From assembly GCA_937894055.1 (NCBI GenBank), contig CALDHQ010000551.1, positions 1 through 5,984 of the forward strand: a stretch of 5,984 nucleotides of DNA, given 5' to 3'. A model generated the notes under the pieces. The model was given only the letters and a program-made list of their open reading frames with translations, was not told where the DNA came from and did not search any database. Below, piece after piece: positions 1 to 5,940 of the stretch (the first letter of the stretch is position 1; every line of letters starts with the position of its first letter). Made by a program: the position numbers and the translations under genes. The stretch is from an uncultured Polymorphobacter sp. GTDB taxonomy: Bacteria > Pseudomonadota > Alphaproteobacteria > Sphingomonadales > Sphingomonadaceae.

Positions 1-255
1 CGTTGCACAGTGCGCGTCATAGCTGCATTGCCCCGCCAACCTGGCCGACGCGGCCCACGCCCCCTAGGCCTTCGTACGCCAAAAATGGCTCCAAAAACAG
101 ATATTTCTGGGTTCTAACTCATTTGCGGCCGCCGCCGGACACGGCGCACTTGTTTTCCAGCCCGACAAGCATCGCTTCAAACCGTGCAGGGAAACAGCGC
201 GGTGCCGACACGCCGCGCGAACGTTGAGTCGTGTTGCCCGTTCAATTCTACTGGA
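1..255. other. Left-end stretch with no supportable gene
   Basis: I see no recognisable coding region here. A plus-strand open frame (3-227) has a low-complexity Pro/Arg/Ser-rich translation typical of a shadow frame. A short minus-strand frame ends with a TGA near 118-120 and reads ...FEAMLVGLENKCAVSGGGRK; it is too short and unrecognised to call. Positions 79-110 are markedly more A/T-rich than the surroundings, with CCAAAAA repeated at 79-85 and 91-97 and a small inverted repeat (CAGA at 98-101, TCTG at 106-109). This could be a regulatory patch for a gene lying left of the window, since an ATG on the minus strand at 20-18 would begin one, but only six codons are present. No clear intrinsic terminator follows the membrane-protein gene that ends at 256. 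Confidence 0.5.
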
Positions 256-678
256 TCAATTCAACCAGCCACGCGCCGCAGCATGCCGTGCCAGCGCCAG
301 CATCGCCATGCCGGCAAGCAGAATGAACAGCGGGAACGCCGCCGCACCCGCGCCCTGGCTGGCGAGCAGCGGCGTCGCAAAGAATGTCCAGCCGAACTGC
401 ACGACGATGCCGAACAGCGACACCAACAATGCCGGTCGCGCCCAGCTTTTGCGCAACAGCAGCCCGAGCGTGCCGGCGAGCGCGGCCCATACCGCCACCG
501 CATAGGCACCGACCACCCATTTGGGCATCATCGCCCAGACCGCCGCCTGTTCGGGCGGCAACTGCGCAAGATCGTCGGCCGTCATGCTGACCTGCGACCA
601 ATAGGCGAAGCAACCCGCCAACGCCCATACCAGCGCCAGAATGCTGGCAATCCAATACCATTTCGGAACCGTCTGCAT
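256..678 (-). CDS. Small four-helix inner-membrane protein, function unknown
   Basis: A 140-residue protein with four hydrophobic segments at about 8-27, 53-75, 81-104 and 112-130, so an integral inner-membrane protein. A polar stretch (residues 28-50, SQVSMTADDLAQLPPEQ...) lies between helices 1 and 2. The layout and the PKWYWIASILALVWALAG opening resemble a family of small sphingomonad and related membrane proteins often labelled 'sugar transporter' in databases; I know of no good evidence for that label and do not adopt it. The frame stays open upstream to 1209, but that extension is antisense-style shadow of the neighbouring hydrolase frame. The start chosen (ATG at 678-676) has a strong Shine-Dalgarno GGAGG at 688-684 with a 5-nt spacer. 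It lies 113 bp downstream of the hydrolase on the same strand and could be read with it or from its own promoter. Existence is fairly sure; function is not. Confidence 0.82.
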   Translation of the reverse strand: MQTVPKWYWIASILALVWALAGCFAYWSQVSMTADDLAQLPPEQAAVWAMMPKWVVGAYAVAVWAALAGTLGLLLRKSWARPALLVSLFGIVVQFGWTFFATPLLASQGAGAAAFPLFILLAGMAMLALARHAAARGWLN

Positions 679-686
679 GTCACCCT

Positions 687-706
687 CCCCGTGGGACAAT
701 ACGGGG
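687..706 (-). promoter_or_regulatory. Inverted repeat overlapping the ribosome binding site of the membrane-protein gene
   Basis: CCCCGT at 687-692 and ACGGGG at 701-706 form a perfect 6-bp inverted repeat with an 8-nt loop. In the minus-strand transcript the 3' arm contains the first bases of the GGGGAGGG ribosome binding site (690-683), so folding could partly hide it. The repeat is short and could be chance in GC-rich DNA. Confidence 0.25.
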
Positions 707-740
707 ATATTACAGCAAGCTGGAAATGTTGGAAGGGTGT

Positions 741-770
741 GCCGCGCGCGCAGGTGCCCCGGCGCGCGGC
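741..770. terminator. GC-rich hairpin between hydrolase and membrane-protein genes
   Basis: GCCGCGCGC at 741-749 is the exact reverse complement of GCGCGCGGC at 762-770, giving a 9-bp all-GC stem with a 12-nt loop. It starts 22 bp after the end of the hydrolase gene (792, minus strand), where a terminator or transcript-stabilising hairpin is expected. There is no T-run after the stem on either strand, so it does not meet the usual intrinsic terminator pattern. It may attenuate rather than stop read-through, or protect the 3' end. Confidence 0.35.
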
Positions 771-791
771 AGAAAGGGGACGGGCCTCGCC

Positions 792-1841
792 TTAATCGTG
801 CGGGACGAGGAAGTCGAACGGCTTGGCGGGCTTGAAGTTGGAGGTCTGGTCGCCCGACAGGTCGCGGTTGCCGTCGAGCTGCAGCTTGCGGCTGCCGGAT
901 CCGGGACTGAAATCGAGGCGGTTGAGGTTGGTCCACAGCACGCCGGGGGCCCGGGTGTCCTGGAAATAATAGACCCGGTTCTTCTGGTCGCCGACGGTCA
1001 GCCACAGCGTGTCGGCGACGTTCGGCTTGCCGGGTGTGCTGATGCCGATCGGCACGCTGACATTGCGCATCACGCTGAACACCGTGGCCACGGCATCGCG
1101 CGCAACAGACGTTTGCTTGCCTTCGTTGATATAGTAGGAGGCGCGGACAAAGCGGTCGGCGGCGCGGTTGGTGCCGGGCAGGAAGACCTCGCCGCCGATG
1201 CTTTGCCAATAGGCGTTGAGGCCGAGTTGCTGGTCATAGGTCGGCGAATTGGTCATCACCTGGTACTGCTTGCCGTGGTGGACGACGAGCTTGCCATCAA
1301 GAAATTCGAAGATGGCGGAATCGCCCGAAGCGTCCGAAACCGAGAAGTGCACGGTGCCGGCCTCACCGGTCGGCGCAACGATGGGGACGACGCGGAAGGT
1401 GCCGCTTTCCATGCCGGCGACGGCCTCGGCCGTGGTGGCATAATTGTCGAGGATATACTGCACCAAGGCCGAGATCGGCAGCGTCGGGCGCTTGTCGTTG
1501 GCAATAGCCACCGGATATTTGGCTTCGGCGAGATAGAGCATGTTGGCGACAAGCCCCTTCTCGTTCATGCCGTCGGCTGAGACGCTTTCATAGATGGTGG
1601 TGACGACGCTGCCATAGCGGCTGGTCCAGGTCATCGGCATGGCGGTTTTGATGGTGCGCGTCATCCCGCGCGGGCTCAGCCAGAGATTGGTATCCACGTC
1701 CGGTACCGCCCAGTCCATGGTGCGGCCGGTGACGGTCTGGCCTTCCTTGCCGAAATAGACGGCACGGCTGCAGGCATCGGCCACGGATGGGGCAAGCAAC
1801 GACGCAGACATCAGCGCGGCGAGGGCAATTCGGCGGATCAT
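792..1841 (-). CDS. Exported Ntn-hydrolase, choloylglycine hydrolase / penicillin V acylase family
   Basis: A 349-residue linear-amide C-N hydrolase. Residues 1-23 form a signal peptide (MIRR, hydrophobic core, ...VADA), and cleavage would expose Cys24 as the N-terminal nucleophile, as in Gram-negative periplasmic members. Arg40 and Asp43 lie 16 and 19 residues after the Cys, matching Arg18 and Asp21 relative to Cys2 in bile salt hydrolases. DGMNEKGL (90-97), MTNSP (196-200, Asn198 for catalytic Asn175) and DRFVRASYY (229-237, Arg230 the likely Arg228 counterpart) are further family signatures. Tyr103 falls where bile salt hydrolases carry Asn82 and Bacillus penicillin V acylase carries Tyr. 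Family members cleave amides such as conjugated bile salts, penicillin V or acyl-homoserine lactones; the substrate here is unknown. ATG at 1841-1839 has AGGGAG at 1853-1848 with a 6-nt spacer. The gene is divergent from a Crp/Fnr-type regulator, which may control it. Confidence 0.93.
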   Translation of the reverse strand: MIRRIALAALMSASLLAPSVADACSRAVYFGKEGQTVTGRTMDWAVPDVDTNLWLSPRGMTRTIKTAMPMTWTSRYGSVVTTIYESVSADGMNEKGLVANMLYLAEAKYPVAIANDKRPTLPISALVQYILDNYATTAEAVAGMESGTFRVVPIVAPTGEAGTVHFSVSDASGDSAIFEFLDGKLVVHHGKQYQVMTNSPTYDQQLGLNAYWQSIGGEVFLPGTNRAADRFVRASYYINEGKQTSVARDAVATVFSVMRNVSVPIGISTPGKPNVADTLWLTVGDQKNRVYYFQDTRAPGVLWTNLNRLDFSPGSGSRKLQLDGNRDLSGDQTSNFKPAKPFDFLVPHD

Positions 1842-1920
1842 GGTGAGCTCCCTGACAAATGGTGATGCCGGAATGTCGCAGATATGGACTCAGCGATGTT
1901 GCGCGAAGTAACAATTGCAG
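1842..1920. promoter_or_regulatory. Divergent intergenic region, hydrolase / Crp-Fnr regulator
   Basis: About 75-80 bp separate the divergent starts, so both promoters and any shared operator must lie here or run into the coding regions. The hydrolase Shine-Dalgarno is at 1848-1853. I find no FNR or CRP consensus palindrome (TTGAT-N4-ATCAA or TGTGA-N6-TCACA) and no convincing -35/-10 pair. The regulatory role is inferred from gene arrangement alone. Confidence 0.4.
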
Positions 1921-2640
1921 ATGGCGAGAAACGAACCGTTTGAACATCAGCTCCTCGACCGCGAGGCACCTTTTGCCGCGCGTGGCTGGCTTGCCGAGCA
2001 TCCGGCGCAATTCCGCAAGCAGATCGTCGGCTGCGGCGTGGTGGTCGATGCTGCGCCGGGGAGCGCCGTGTTTCGCGAGGGCGATCCTTCCAATGGACTC
2101 TATGGGATTCTGGCCGGTGCGATCGGGGTGGAGGGCGGCCATCCGCGCCAAACCCCGCAGCTGGGCCATGTGCTGCGCCGTGGCGAATGGTTCGGGCTCA
2201 AGGCGCCGCTGCATGGCGGGCCGCGCGAGCTGACCTATCGCGTGCTGGAGCCAAGCCGGCTGCTGTTCGTATCCAACGCACGGCTGGTGCCGCTGATGCA
2301 AGCCGACCCCGAAATCGCGGTCCGGGTGGGCCAACTGGCCGAGCTCGGCAACCGGCTCGGTGCCTGGGTCGTCCGCGATCTGCTGACCCCGGATGCAGGC
2401 CGGCGGCTGGCCTGCGTGCTGCTGCGGGTGCTGGGGACGGGCGAGGTTGTGCCCGACGACCCGCTCGGCTTTTGGCTGACGCACCAGCAGTTGGCGGATA
2501 TGGCCAACCTCTCGCGCTTTCATGTCGGGCGCAAGCTGGCGTCGTTCGTGGCGGCGGGCTGGATCGACACGGGATACAACCGCATCCGGCTGCTCGATGC
2601 CGAAGCGCTTGCGGCCTTTGCCTATGGCGACAATGGCTGA
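1921..2640 (+). CDS. Crp/Fnr-family transcriptional regulator
   Basis: A 239-residue cytoplasmic DNA-binding regulator. Residues about 28-125 form a cyclic-nucleotide-binding-type beta-roll, with FREGDPSNGLYGILAGAIGV (51-70) matching the conserved G-D-x(3)-G-L-Y-x-I-x-x-G core. A dimerisation helix follows at about 130-158, then a winged helix-turn-helix at about 186-230 (LTHQQLADMANLSR, recognition helix around SRFHVGRKL, 198-206, then GYNRIRLLDAEAL). The cysteines are at 38 and 165 only, so there is no FNR-type iron-sulfur cluster motif. The E. coli CRP Arg-Ser cAMP-contact pair is not evident, so the ligand is unknown and may be absent. Start: an in-frame TAA at 1909-1911 limits the choice to TTG 1915 or ATG 1921. 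ATG is preferred by codon, but GAAG at 1905-1908 sits better spaced for TTG. The gene is divergent from the acylase and converges on guaA. Regulation of the acylase is a reasonable guess, not shown. Confidence 0.9.
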   Translation: MARNEPFEHQLLDREAPFAARGWLAEHPAQFRKQIVGCGVVVDAAPGSAVFREGDPSNGLYGILAGAIGVEGGHPRQTPQLGHVLRRGEWFGLKAPLHGGPRELTYRVLEPSRLLFVSNARLVPLMQADPEIAVRVGQLAELGNRLGAWVVRDLLTPDAGRRLACVLLRVLGTGEVVPDDPLGFWLTHQQLADMANLSRFHVGRKLASFVAAGWIDTGYNRIRLLDAEALAAFAYGDNG

Positions 2641-2670
2641 CCCGGAAAGCTGCTTCCTAGCGGCGCGCGG

Positions 2671-4230
2671 CTATTCCCATTCGATCGTGCCGGGCGGCTT
2701 CGACGTATAGTCATAGACCACGCGGTTGATGCCCTTGACCTCGTTGACGATGCGCGTGGCGACGGCGCTCAGGAAGGCGCTGTCGAACGGATAGACATCG
2801 GCAGTCATGCCATCGACCGAAGTGACGGCGCGCAGCGCGCAGACATTGTCATAGGTGCGGCCATCGCCCATGACGCCGACAGTCTTGACCGGCAGCAGCA
2901 CCGCGAACGCCTGCCAGATGGCATCGTACAGCCCGGCCTTGCGGATTTCGTCGAGGTAGATGGTGTCGGCCTTGCGCAGCACGTCGCACTTTTCCTTGGT
3001 GACTTCACCGGGGATACGGATGGCGAGGCCGGGGCCGGGGAACGGGTGGCGGCCGACGAACGCCTGCGGCAGCCCGAGCTCACGACCGAGCGCGCGGACT
3101 TCGTCCTTGAACAGCTCGCGCAGCGGCTCGACGAGCTTCATGTTCATGCGCTCGGGTAGCCCGCCGACATTGTGATGGCTCTTGATGGTGACCGACGGCC
3201 CGCCGGTGAACGACACGCTTTCGATGACATCGGGATACAGCGTGCCCTGCGCCAGGAAGCCGGCGCCGCCGATCTTCTTCGCTTCGGCCTCGAACACGTC
3301 GATGAAGGTCTTGCCGATGAACTTGCGCTTGGCTTCGGGGTCGCTGACGCCGGCCAGCCCGCCGAGAAAGGCTTCGGAGGCGTCCACATGCACCAGCGGG
3401 ATGTGGTAATGTTCGCGGAACAGCGTCACGACTTCGGTGGCTTCGTTGGCGCGCATCAGGCCATGGTCGACGAACACGCAGGTCAGCTGATCGCCGATGG
3501 CTTCGTGGATGAGCACTGCCGCGACCGCCGAATCGACGCCGCCCGACAGGCCGCAGATGACCTTGCCGTCACCGACCTGCTTGCGGATGTCGGCAATCTT
3601 CGCATCGCGGTAGCCCGCCATCGTCCAGCTGCGCGAACAGCCCGCGACCTTGTGGACGAAGTTCGCCAGCAGCTTGCCGCCGTCGGGGGTGTGATAGACT
3701 TCGGGGTGGAACTGGACGCCGTAGTAGCGGCGGTCATCATCGGCGATCGCGGCGAACGGCGCACCATCGGACTTGCCGACGCTGCGGAAGCCGGCGGGAA
3801 TCGCGTCGATGCGGTCGCCGTGGCTCATCCACACCTGGTGGCGCTCGCCCTTGGCCCAGACACCGTCGAACAGCTTGCAGTCATCGACGATCTCAAGGAA
3901 GGCGCGGCCGAATTCACGGTGGTCGGACGGTGCGACATTGCCGCCAAGCTGCGCGCACAACGCCTGCTCGCCGTAGCAGATGCCGAGCACCGGCACGCCG
4001 GCGTCGAACACGGCTTGCGGGGCGCGTGGGGAGGCGGCTTCGCTGACCGATGCGGGGCTGCCCGACAGGATGATGCCTTTGGGCGCCAGCCGCGCGACAG
4101 CTTCGGCACCGCTGCTGAACGGGACGATCTCGCAATAAACGCCGGCCTCGCGGATGCGGCGCGCGATCAGCTGCGTGACCTGACTGCCGAAATCCAGAAT
4201 CAGAATCGATTCGCCGGGTGTGACCGTCAC
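2671..4230 (-). CDS. guaA: GMP synthase (glutamine-hydrolysing)
   Basis: A 519-residue enzyme converting XMP, ATP and glutamine to GMP, the last step of de novo guanine nucleotide synthesis, in the cytoplasm. The class I glutamine amidotransferase domain spans about 8-190: ILDFGSQ (10-16), nucleophile Cys85 in GICYGEQ, MSHGD (135-139), and His175 and Glu177 in GVQFHPE. The ATP pyrophosphatase domain follows with its P-loop SGGVDS at 229-234 and VDHGLMR (254-260). The dimerisation domain begins near [16 protein letters not shown] (394-409) and ends with the canonical KPPGTIEWE. Length matches the family (about 520-525). The frame stays open to 4503, but GTG at 4230-4228, with GGAGG at 4241-4237 and a 6-nt spacer, gives the expected N-terminus ([17 protein letters not shown]). 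The residue after GICYG is Glu where Met or Gln is more usual; this is unlikely to affect catalysis. The gene lies 68 bp downstream of the Gly/Tyr-rich protein gene on the same strand. Confidence 0.98.
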   Translation of the reverse strand: MTVTPGESILILDFGSQVTQLIARRIREAGVYCEIVPFSSGAEAVARLAPKGIILSGSPASVSEAASPRAPQAVFDAGVPVLGICYGEQALCAQLGGNVAPSDHREFGRAFLEIVDDCKLFDGVWAKGERHQVWMSHGDRIDAIPAGFRSVGKSDGAPFAAIADDDRRYYGVQFHPEVYHTPDGGKLLANFVHKVAGCSRSWTMAGYRDAKIADIRKQVGDGKVICGLSGGVDSAVAAVLIHEAIGDQLTCVFVDHGLMRANEATEVVTLFREHYHIPLVHVDASEAFLGGLAGVSDPEAKRKFIGKTFIDVFEAEAKKIGGAGFLAQGTLYPDVIESVSFTGGPSVTIKSHHNVGGLPERMNMKLVEPLRELFKDEVRALGRELGLPQAFVGRHPFPGPGLAIRIPGEVTKEKCDVLRKADTIYLDEIRKAGLYDAIWQAFAVLLPVKTVGVMGDGRTYDNVCALRAVTSVDGMTADVYPFDSAFLSAVATRIVNEVKGINRVVYDYTSKPPGTIEWE

Positions 4231-4236
4231 TTTAAG

Positions 4237-4241
4237 CCTCC
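4237..4241 (-). promoter_or_regulatory. Ribosome binding site that fixes the guaA GTG start
   Basis: GGAGG on the minus strand, six bases before GTG at 4230-4228. It rules out the longer upstream extension of the same frame, which overlaps the next gene and has no matching family sequence. Confidence 0.85.
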
Positions 4242-4298
4242 GCTGTTGCGAGTGCGCGGGACTAGGCGAAGTGCGGCCTGCTGTCCAGTATTGGCGCG

Positions 4299-4874
4299 TC
4301 AGCCGAGCTGGACGCCGGTGACCTGGCCGTAGCTCGCGGTGCAGGTGAACGCCGCGCGATTGACCGGCTGGCCGTTGTTCGGGTTGATTTCCAGCGTGCC
4401 GCGGATGACCGCACTGGCCTGTTCGCCGGTGATCGAATCGATCGACACGGTGCGGGCAAAGCCGCCGTAATTCTGCGCGGTGCGTTCGGCGGCGCGGGCG
4501 CACATTTCGGCCTGCGCGCCGGCAGCGGTCTGCGACGGGTCAACCTGCTGCTGAACGGCTGGGGCCTGCATCGGCGCCGGCTGCTGATACGGCTGCTGCG
4601 GATAGACCGGCGCATAGGCCGGCTGCGGCGCGACGACGGTCGTGGTCTTGGGCTTGCTCGCCGACGCGATCGCCGCGATGAAACCCAGCGCCACCGCAGT
4701 ACCGACGACGGCGCCGAAGACGTTGCCGTTGTTGTAGTAGCCGTTGTTGTAATAGCCGCCATGATAGCCGCCGTAACCGCCACGGTAACCACCGGCGGCC
4801 ACCGGTGCCGCCACCAGCGCGCCTGAAACGGCAAGGCCCAGCGCAATACGGGCTGCAACAGTCTTGATCGACAT
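4299..4874 (-). CDS. Exported Gly/Tyr/Asn-rich envelope protein, function unknown
   Basis: A 191-residue protein with a signal peptide (residues 1 to about 27: [20 protein letters not shown]..., with AAPVAA before the likely cut). Next comes a low-complexity repeat tract [23 protein letters not shown] (about 28-50), then a hydrophobic segment (52-72, [20 protein letters not shown]) that could insert in a membrane or be buried. A Pro/Gln/Ala-rich linker follows (about 80-115) and a small C-terminal domain (about 120-191) with Cys125 and Cys178, which could form a disulfide in the periplasm. I recognise the overall style from sphingomonad envelope proteins but no characterised family. ATG at 4874-4872 has GGGGAG at 4889-4884 with a 9-nt spacer. 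The frame extends 17 codons further upstream, but those residues (MRYKAPFGRSL...) would disrupt the signal peptide. The order thioesterase, this gene, guaA is on one strand, but no functional link is apparent. Confidence 0.85.
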   Translation of the reverse strand: MSIKTVAARIALGLAVSGALVAAPVAAGGYRGGYGGYHGGYYNNGYYNNGNVFGAVVGTAVALGFIAAIASASKPKTTTVVAPQPAYAPVYPQQPYQQPAPMQAPAVQQQVDPSQTAAGAQAEMCARAAERTAQNYGGFARTVSIDSITGEQASAVIRGTLEINPNNGQPVNRAAFTCTASYGQVTGVQLG

Positions 4875-4973
4875 CACGACAAACTCCCCGGCCAAGGATC
4901 GGCCGAACGGCGCCTTATAGCGCAAATCAGCTATACGCGCGATGAACCGTGCAAAATCAACTGCGAACGCCGT
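4875..4973 (-). promoter_or_regulatory. Candidate promoter region of the Gly/Tyr-rich protein gene
   Basis: The 99-bp gap is noticeably less GC-rich in its centre. On the minus strand it contains TATAAG (4919-4914), TATAGC (4935-4930), TTGCAC (4954-4949) and TTGATT (4960-4955). TTGATT and TATAGC are 19 bp apart, one plausible but imperfect -35/-10 pair. CGGCC (4889-4893) and GGCCG (4901-4905) could form a small hairpin beside the ribosome binding site. GAAC-GCC-GTTC at 4965-4975 overlaps the end of the thioesterase gene. None of these is decisive. Confidence 0.3.
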
Positions 4974-5411
4974 TCAGCCGGCAATCGCTTCAAGCGCAGC
5001 ACGGTACGCCGCATCGACCGGCACCGGCCGCCGCGTCATCCGGTCGACATAAACATGGACGAAGAACCCCTCCGCCGCCGGCGCGTCATGATCGGCGGTG
5101 AACAGCCCGATCTCATAGCGCACGCTCGACGTACCGAGCTTGGCGACGCGAATCCCCGCCTCGATGGTCTCCGGAAACGCCACCGCACGCGCATAGCGAC
5201 AGCCGGTTTCGACAACGAGGCCGATGGTCTTGCCGTTGATGATATCCAGCACCCCGGCGTTGATCAAATAGGCGTTCACCGCCGTATCGAACCAGCTGTA
5301 GTAAACCGTGTTGTTGACGTGCCCATAAACGTCATTGTCGAGCCAGCGCGTCTGGATCGGCGTGAAATGGCGATAGGCGTCGCGCAAGCGCATCGGGGAA
5401 CGGTCGGTCAT
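4974..5411 (-). CDS. Acyl-CoA thioesterase, 4HBT / YbgC-like hotdog fold
   Basis: A 145-residue single-domain cytoplasmic enzyme expected to hydrolyse acyl-CoA thioesters. The signature TRWLDNDVYGHVNNTVYYSWFDTA (21-44) is the conserved N-terminal motif of the 4-hydroxybenzoyl-CoA thioesterase family. Asp27, just before VYGHVNN, is the likely catalytic acid, and the long helix (about 37-50) is typical of the hotdog. The strands VETGCRYARAVAFPETIEAGIRVAKLGTSSVRYEIGLF (68-104) and a closing strand FFVHVYVDRMTRRPVPV (116-132) complete the fold. Length matches the family (130-150). ATG at 5411-5409 is the first in-frame start after a frame-closing region. No strong Shine-Dalgarno is visible, so the next ATG (5393-5391, seven residues in) cannot be excluded, but it also lacks one. 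Chain-length and substrate preference cannot be read from sequence. It lies upstream of the Gly/Tyr-rich protein gene with a 99-bp gap. Confidence 0.93.
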   Translation of the reverse strand: MTDRSPMRLRDAYRHFTPIQTRWLDNDVYGHVNNTVYYSWFDTAVNAYLINAGVLDIINGKTIGLVVETGCRYARAVAFPETIEAGIRVAKLGTSSVRYEIGLFTADHDAPAAEGFFVHVYVDRMTRRPVPVDAAYRAALEAIAG

Positions 5412-5463
5412 GGCACGAGCTTAATGGGGTGCGGCGCCAAGGTGAAGCCGCGCCGCGCCACCA

Positions 5464-5537
5464 TCACGCATCTCCCGCCAGGCTGACCACCTGCTCGATG
5501 ACATTGCGTTCGCAGAGATGGTTGACCCGCGTCTCGA
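5464..5537 (-). other. Possible beta-carbonic anhydrase fragment in the patchwork end
   Basis: Minus-strand peptide LETRVNHLCERNVIEQVVSLAGDA ends at a TGA (5466-5464). The RVNHLCERNVIEQV portion resembles the conserved segment RV-x-x-LCE-x-NVIEQV before the last helix of beta-class carbonic anhydrases. The rest of the family sequence (the usual ...TTVVQDAWARGQ... tail, or the zinc-binding Cys/His/Cys motifs) is absent on both sides, so at most it is a fragment. An overlapping plus-strand frame also reads through this stretch, so the match could be chance. Confidence 0.3.
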
Positions 5538-5940
5538 GGTCGAGGATCGGCTCCAGGTCCTCGGCTACGACCTCACCGACATGGCCGGGCGGCTGCGCGA
5601 TCAGACCCTGCCGTACAATCGCGGCATGGCGCGGATCAATCTGGCACGGGTGATCGGGTGGCAGGGCCGGCTGGCCGAGGCCGAGGTGAGCGAAGCCGCC
5701 GCCGAATCCACCGGCGCGCTGGCCGAACTCACCCGCACCGTGCTGCATCGGGACTTCGATCGCATCGATCCCGCGAAAGTGCGCGTGCGGCTGGTCGAGG
5801 GCGCTATCGCTCCGACCTTCAACACCACCTCGACACTCAAAGGTGAAGTCGAGGATTACGCCGTGACCGTCTCCTGCCCCACGTTGATATTCAGCCCGGC
5901 TTCGCTCCCCACGGGAGTCATTGGGGTGGCCTATTCGCAG
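5518..5940 (+). CDS. Chimeric open frame at contig end, not a natural gene
   Basis: The plus frame is open from 5446 to the end of the window, with its first ATG at 5518. Residues 1-64 (MVDPRLEVEDRLQVLG...) I do not recognise. Residues 65-95 (from 5710) read TGALAELTRTVLHRDFDRID..., a typical piece of type II NADH dehydrogenase. In that family this follows a glycine-rich nucleotide-binding turn (G-x-G-x-T-G-V-E-x-A), which is missing here. Residues 107-119 read LKGEVEDYAVTV, the hallmark of GEVED surface-protein domains, followed by FSPASLPTGVIGVAYSQ, the start of a putative-Ig (He_PIG) domain. A respiratory flavoenzyme core joined to an extracellular adhesin-type domain, each truncated within a domain, is not a known architecture. 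The frame then runs directly into sequencing adapter at 5941. I read it as a read or assembly chimera. Confidence 0.4.
5710..5805 (+). other. Type II NADH dehydrogenase (NDH-2) fragment
   Basis: About 32 residues (TGALAELTRTVLHRDFDRID then PAKVRVRLVEGA) match the segment of NDH-2 enzymes between the NAD-binding glycine-rich loop and the next strand. Both flanks diverge from the family: the preceding residues (AEVSEAAAES) replace the G-x-G-x-T-G-V-E turn, and the following residues lose the usual PRVLP...FP continuation. It is part of the patchwork contig end, not a gene. Confidence 0.6.
5818..5940 (+). other. Surface-protein fragment: GEVED end plus start of putative-Ig domain
   Basis: NTTSTLKGEVEDYAVTV (5821-5871) is the closing strand of a GEVED domain. 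CPTLIFSPASLPTGVIGVAYSQ (5875-5940) is the opening of a cadherin-like/putative-Ig repeat of the kind found in tandem in large secreted bacterial proteins. Base composition is lower in GC than in the native genes to the left. It ends abruptly where the adapter begins. It probably derives from another locus or another organism in the library. Confidence 0.65.

Noticed and set aside
125..132. GCGGCCGC site as a cloning scar
   Set aside because: An 8-bp all-GC palindrome is unremarkable in DNA of this composition, and no vector sequence flanks it.
184..795. Plus-strand 203-codon open frame opposite the small membrane protein
   Set aside because: The translation is Arg/Gln-rich without motif, while the opposite strand gives four clean hydrophobic helices.
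679..1209. Upstream extension of the small membrane-protein frame
   Set aside because: The extension lies inside the acylase gene in another frame; a strong ribosome binding site supports the start at 678.
726..1580. Plus-strand 284-codon open frame opposite the acylase
   Set aside because: It mirrors the acylase codons, has a low-complexity Gly/Val/Ala translation and no motif; the minus-strand gene has signal peptide, active site and ribosome binding site.
1842..1920. CRP or FNR operator palindrome in the divergent region
   Set aside because: No half-sites matching TGTGA or TTGAT with proper spacing and symmetry were found.
1588..2523. Minus-strand 311-codon open frame spanning the Crp/Fnr gene and the start of the acylase
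   Set aside because: It overlaps two well-supported genes, and its translation is His/Gln/Arg-rich shadow sequence.
3172..4332. Plus-strand 386-codon open frame opposite guaA
   Set aside because: It is antisense to a fully conserved guaA, and its translation is a compositional shadow (Asp/Ala/Val/Arg rich) with no family motif.
5710..5940. A novel fusion of NADH dehydrogenase with a surface domain
   Set aside because: Both parts are truncated within a domain and abut an untrimmed adapter, so a chimera is far more likely than a new protein architecture.
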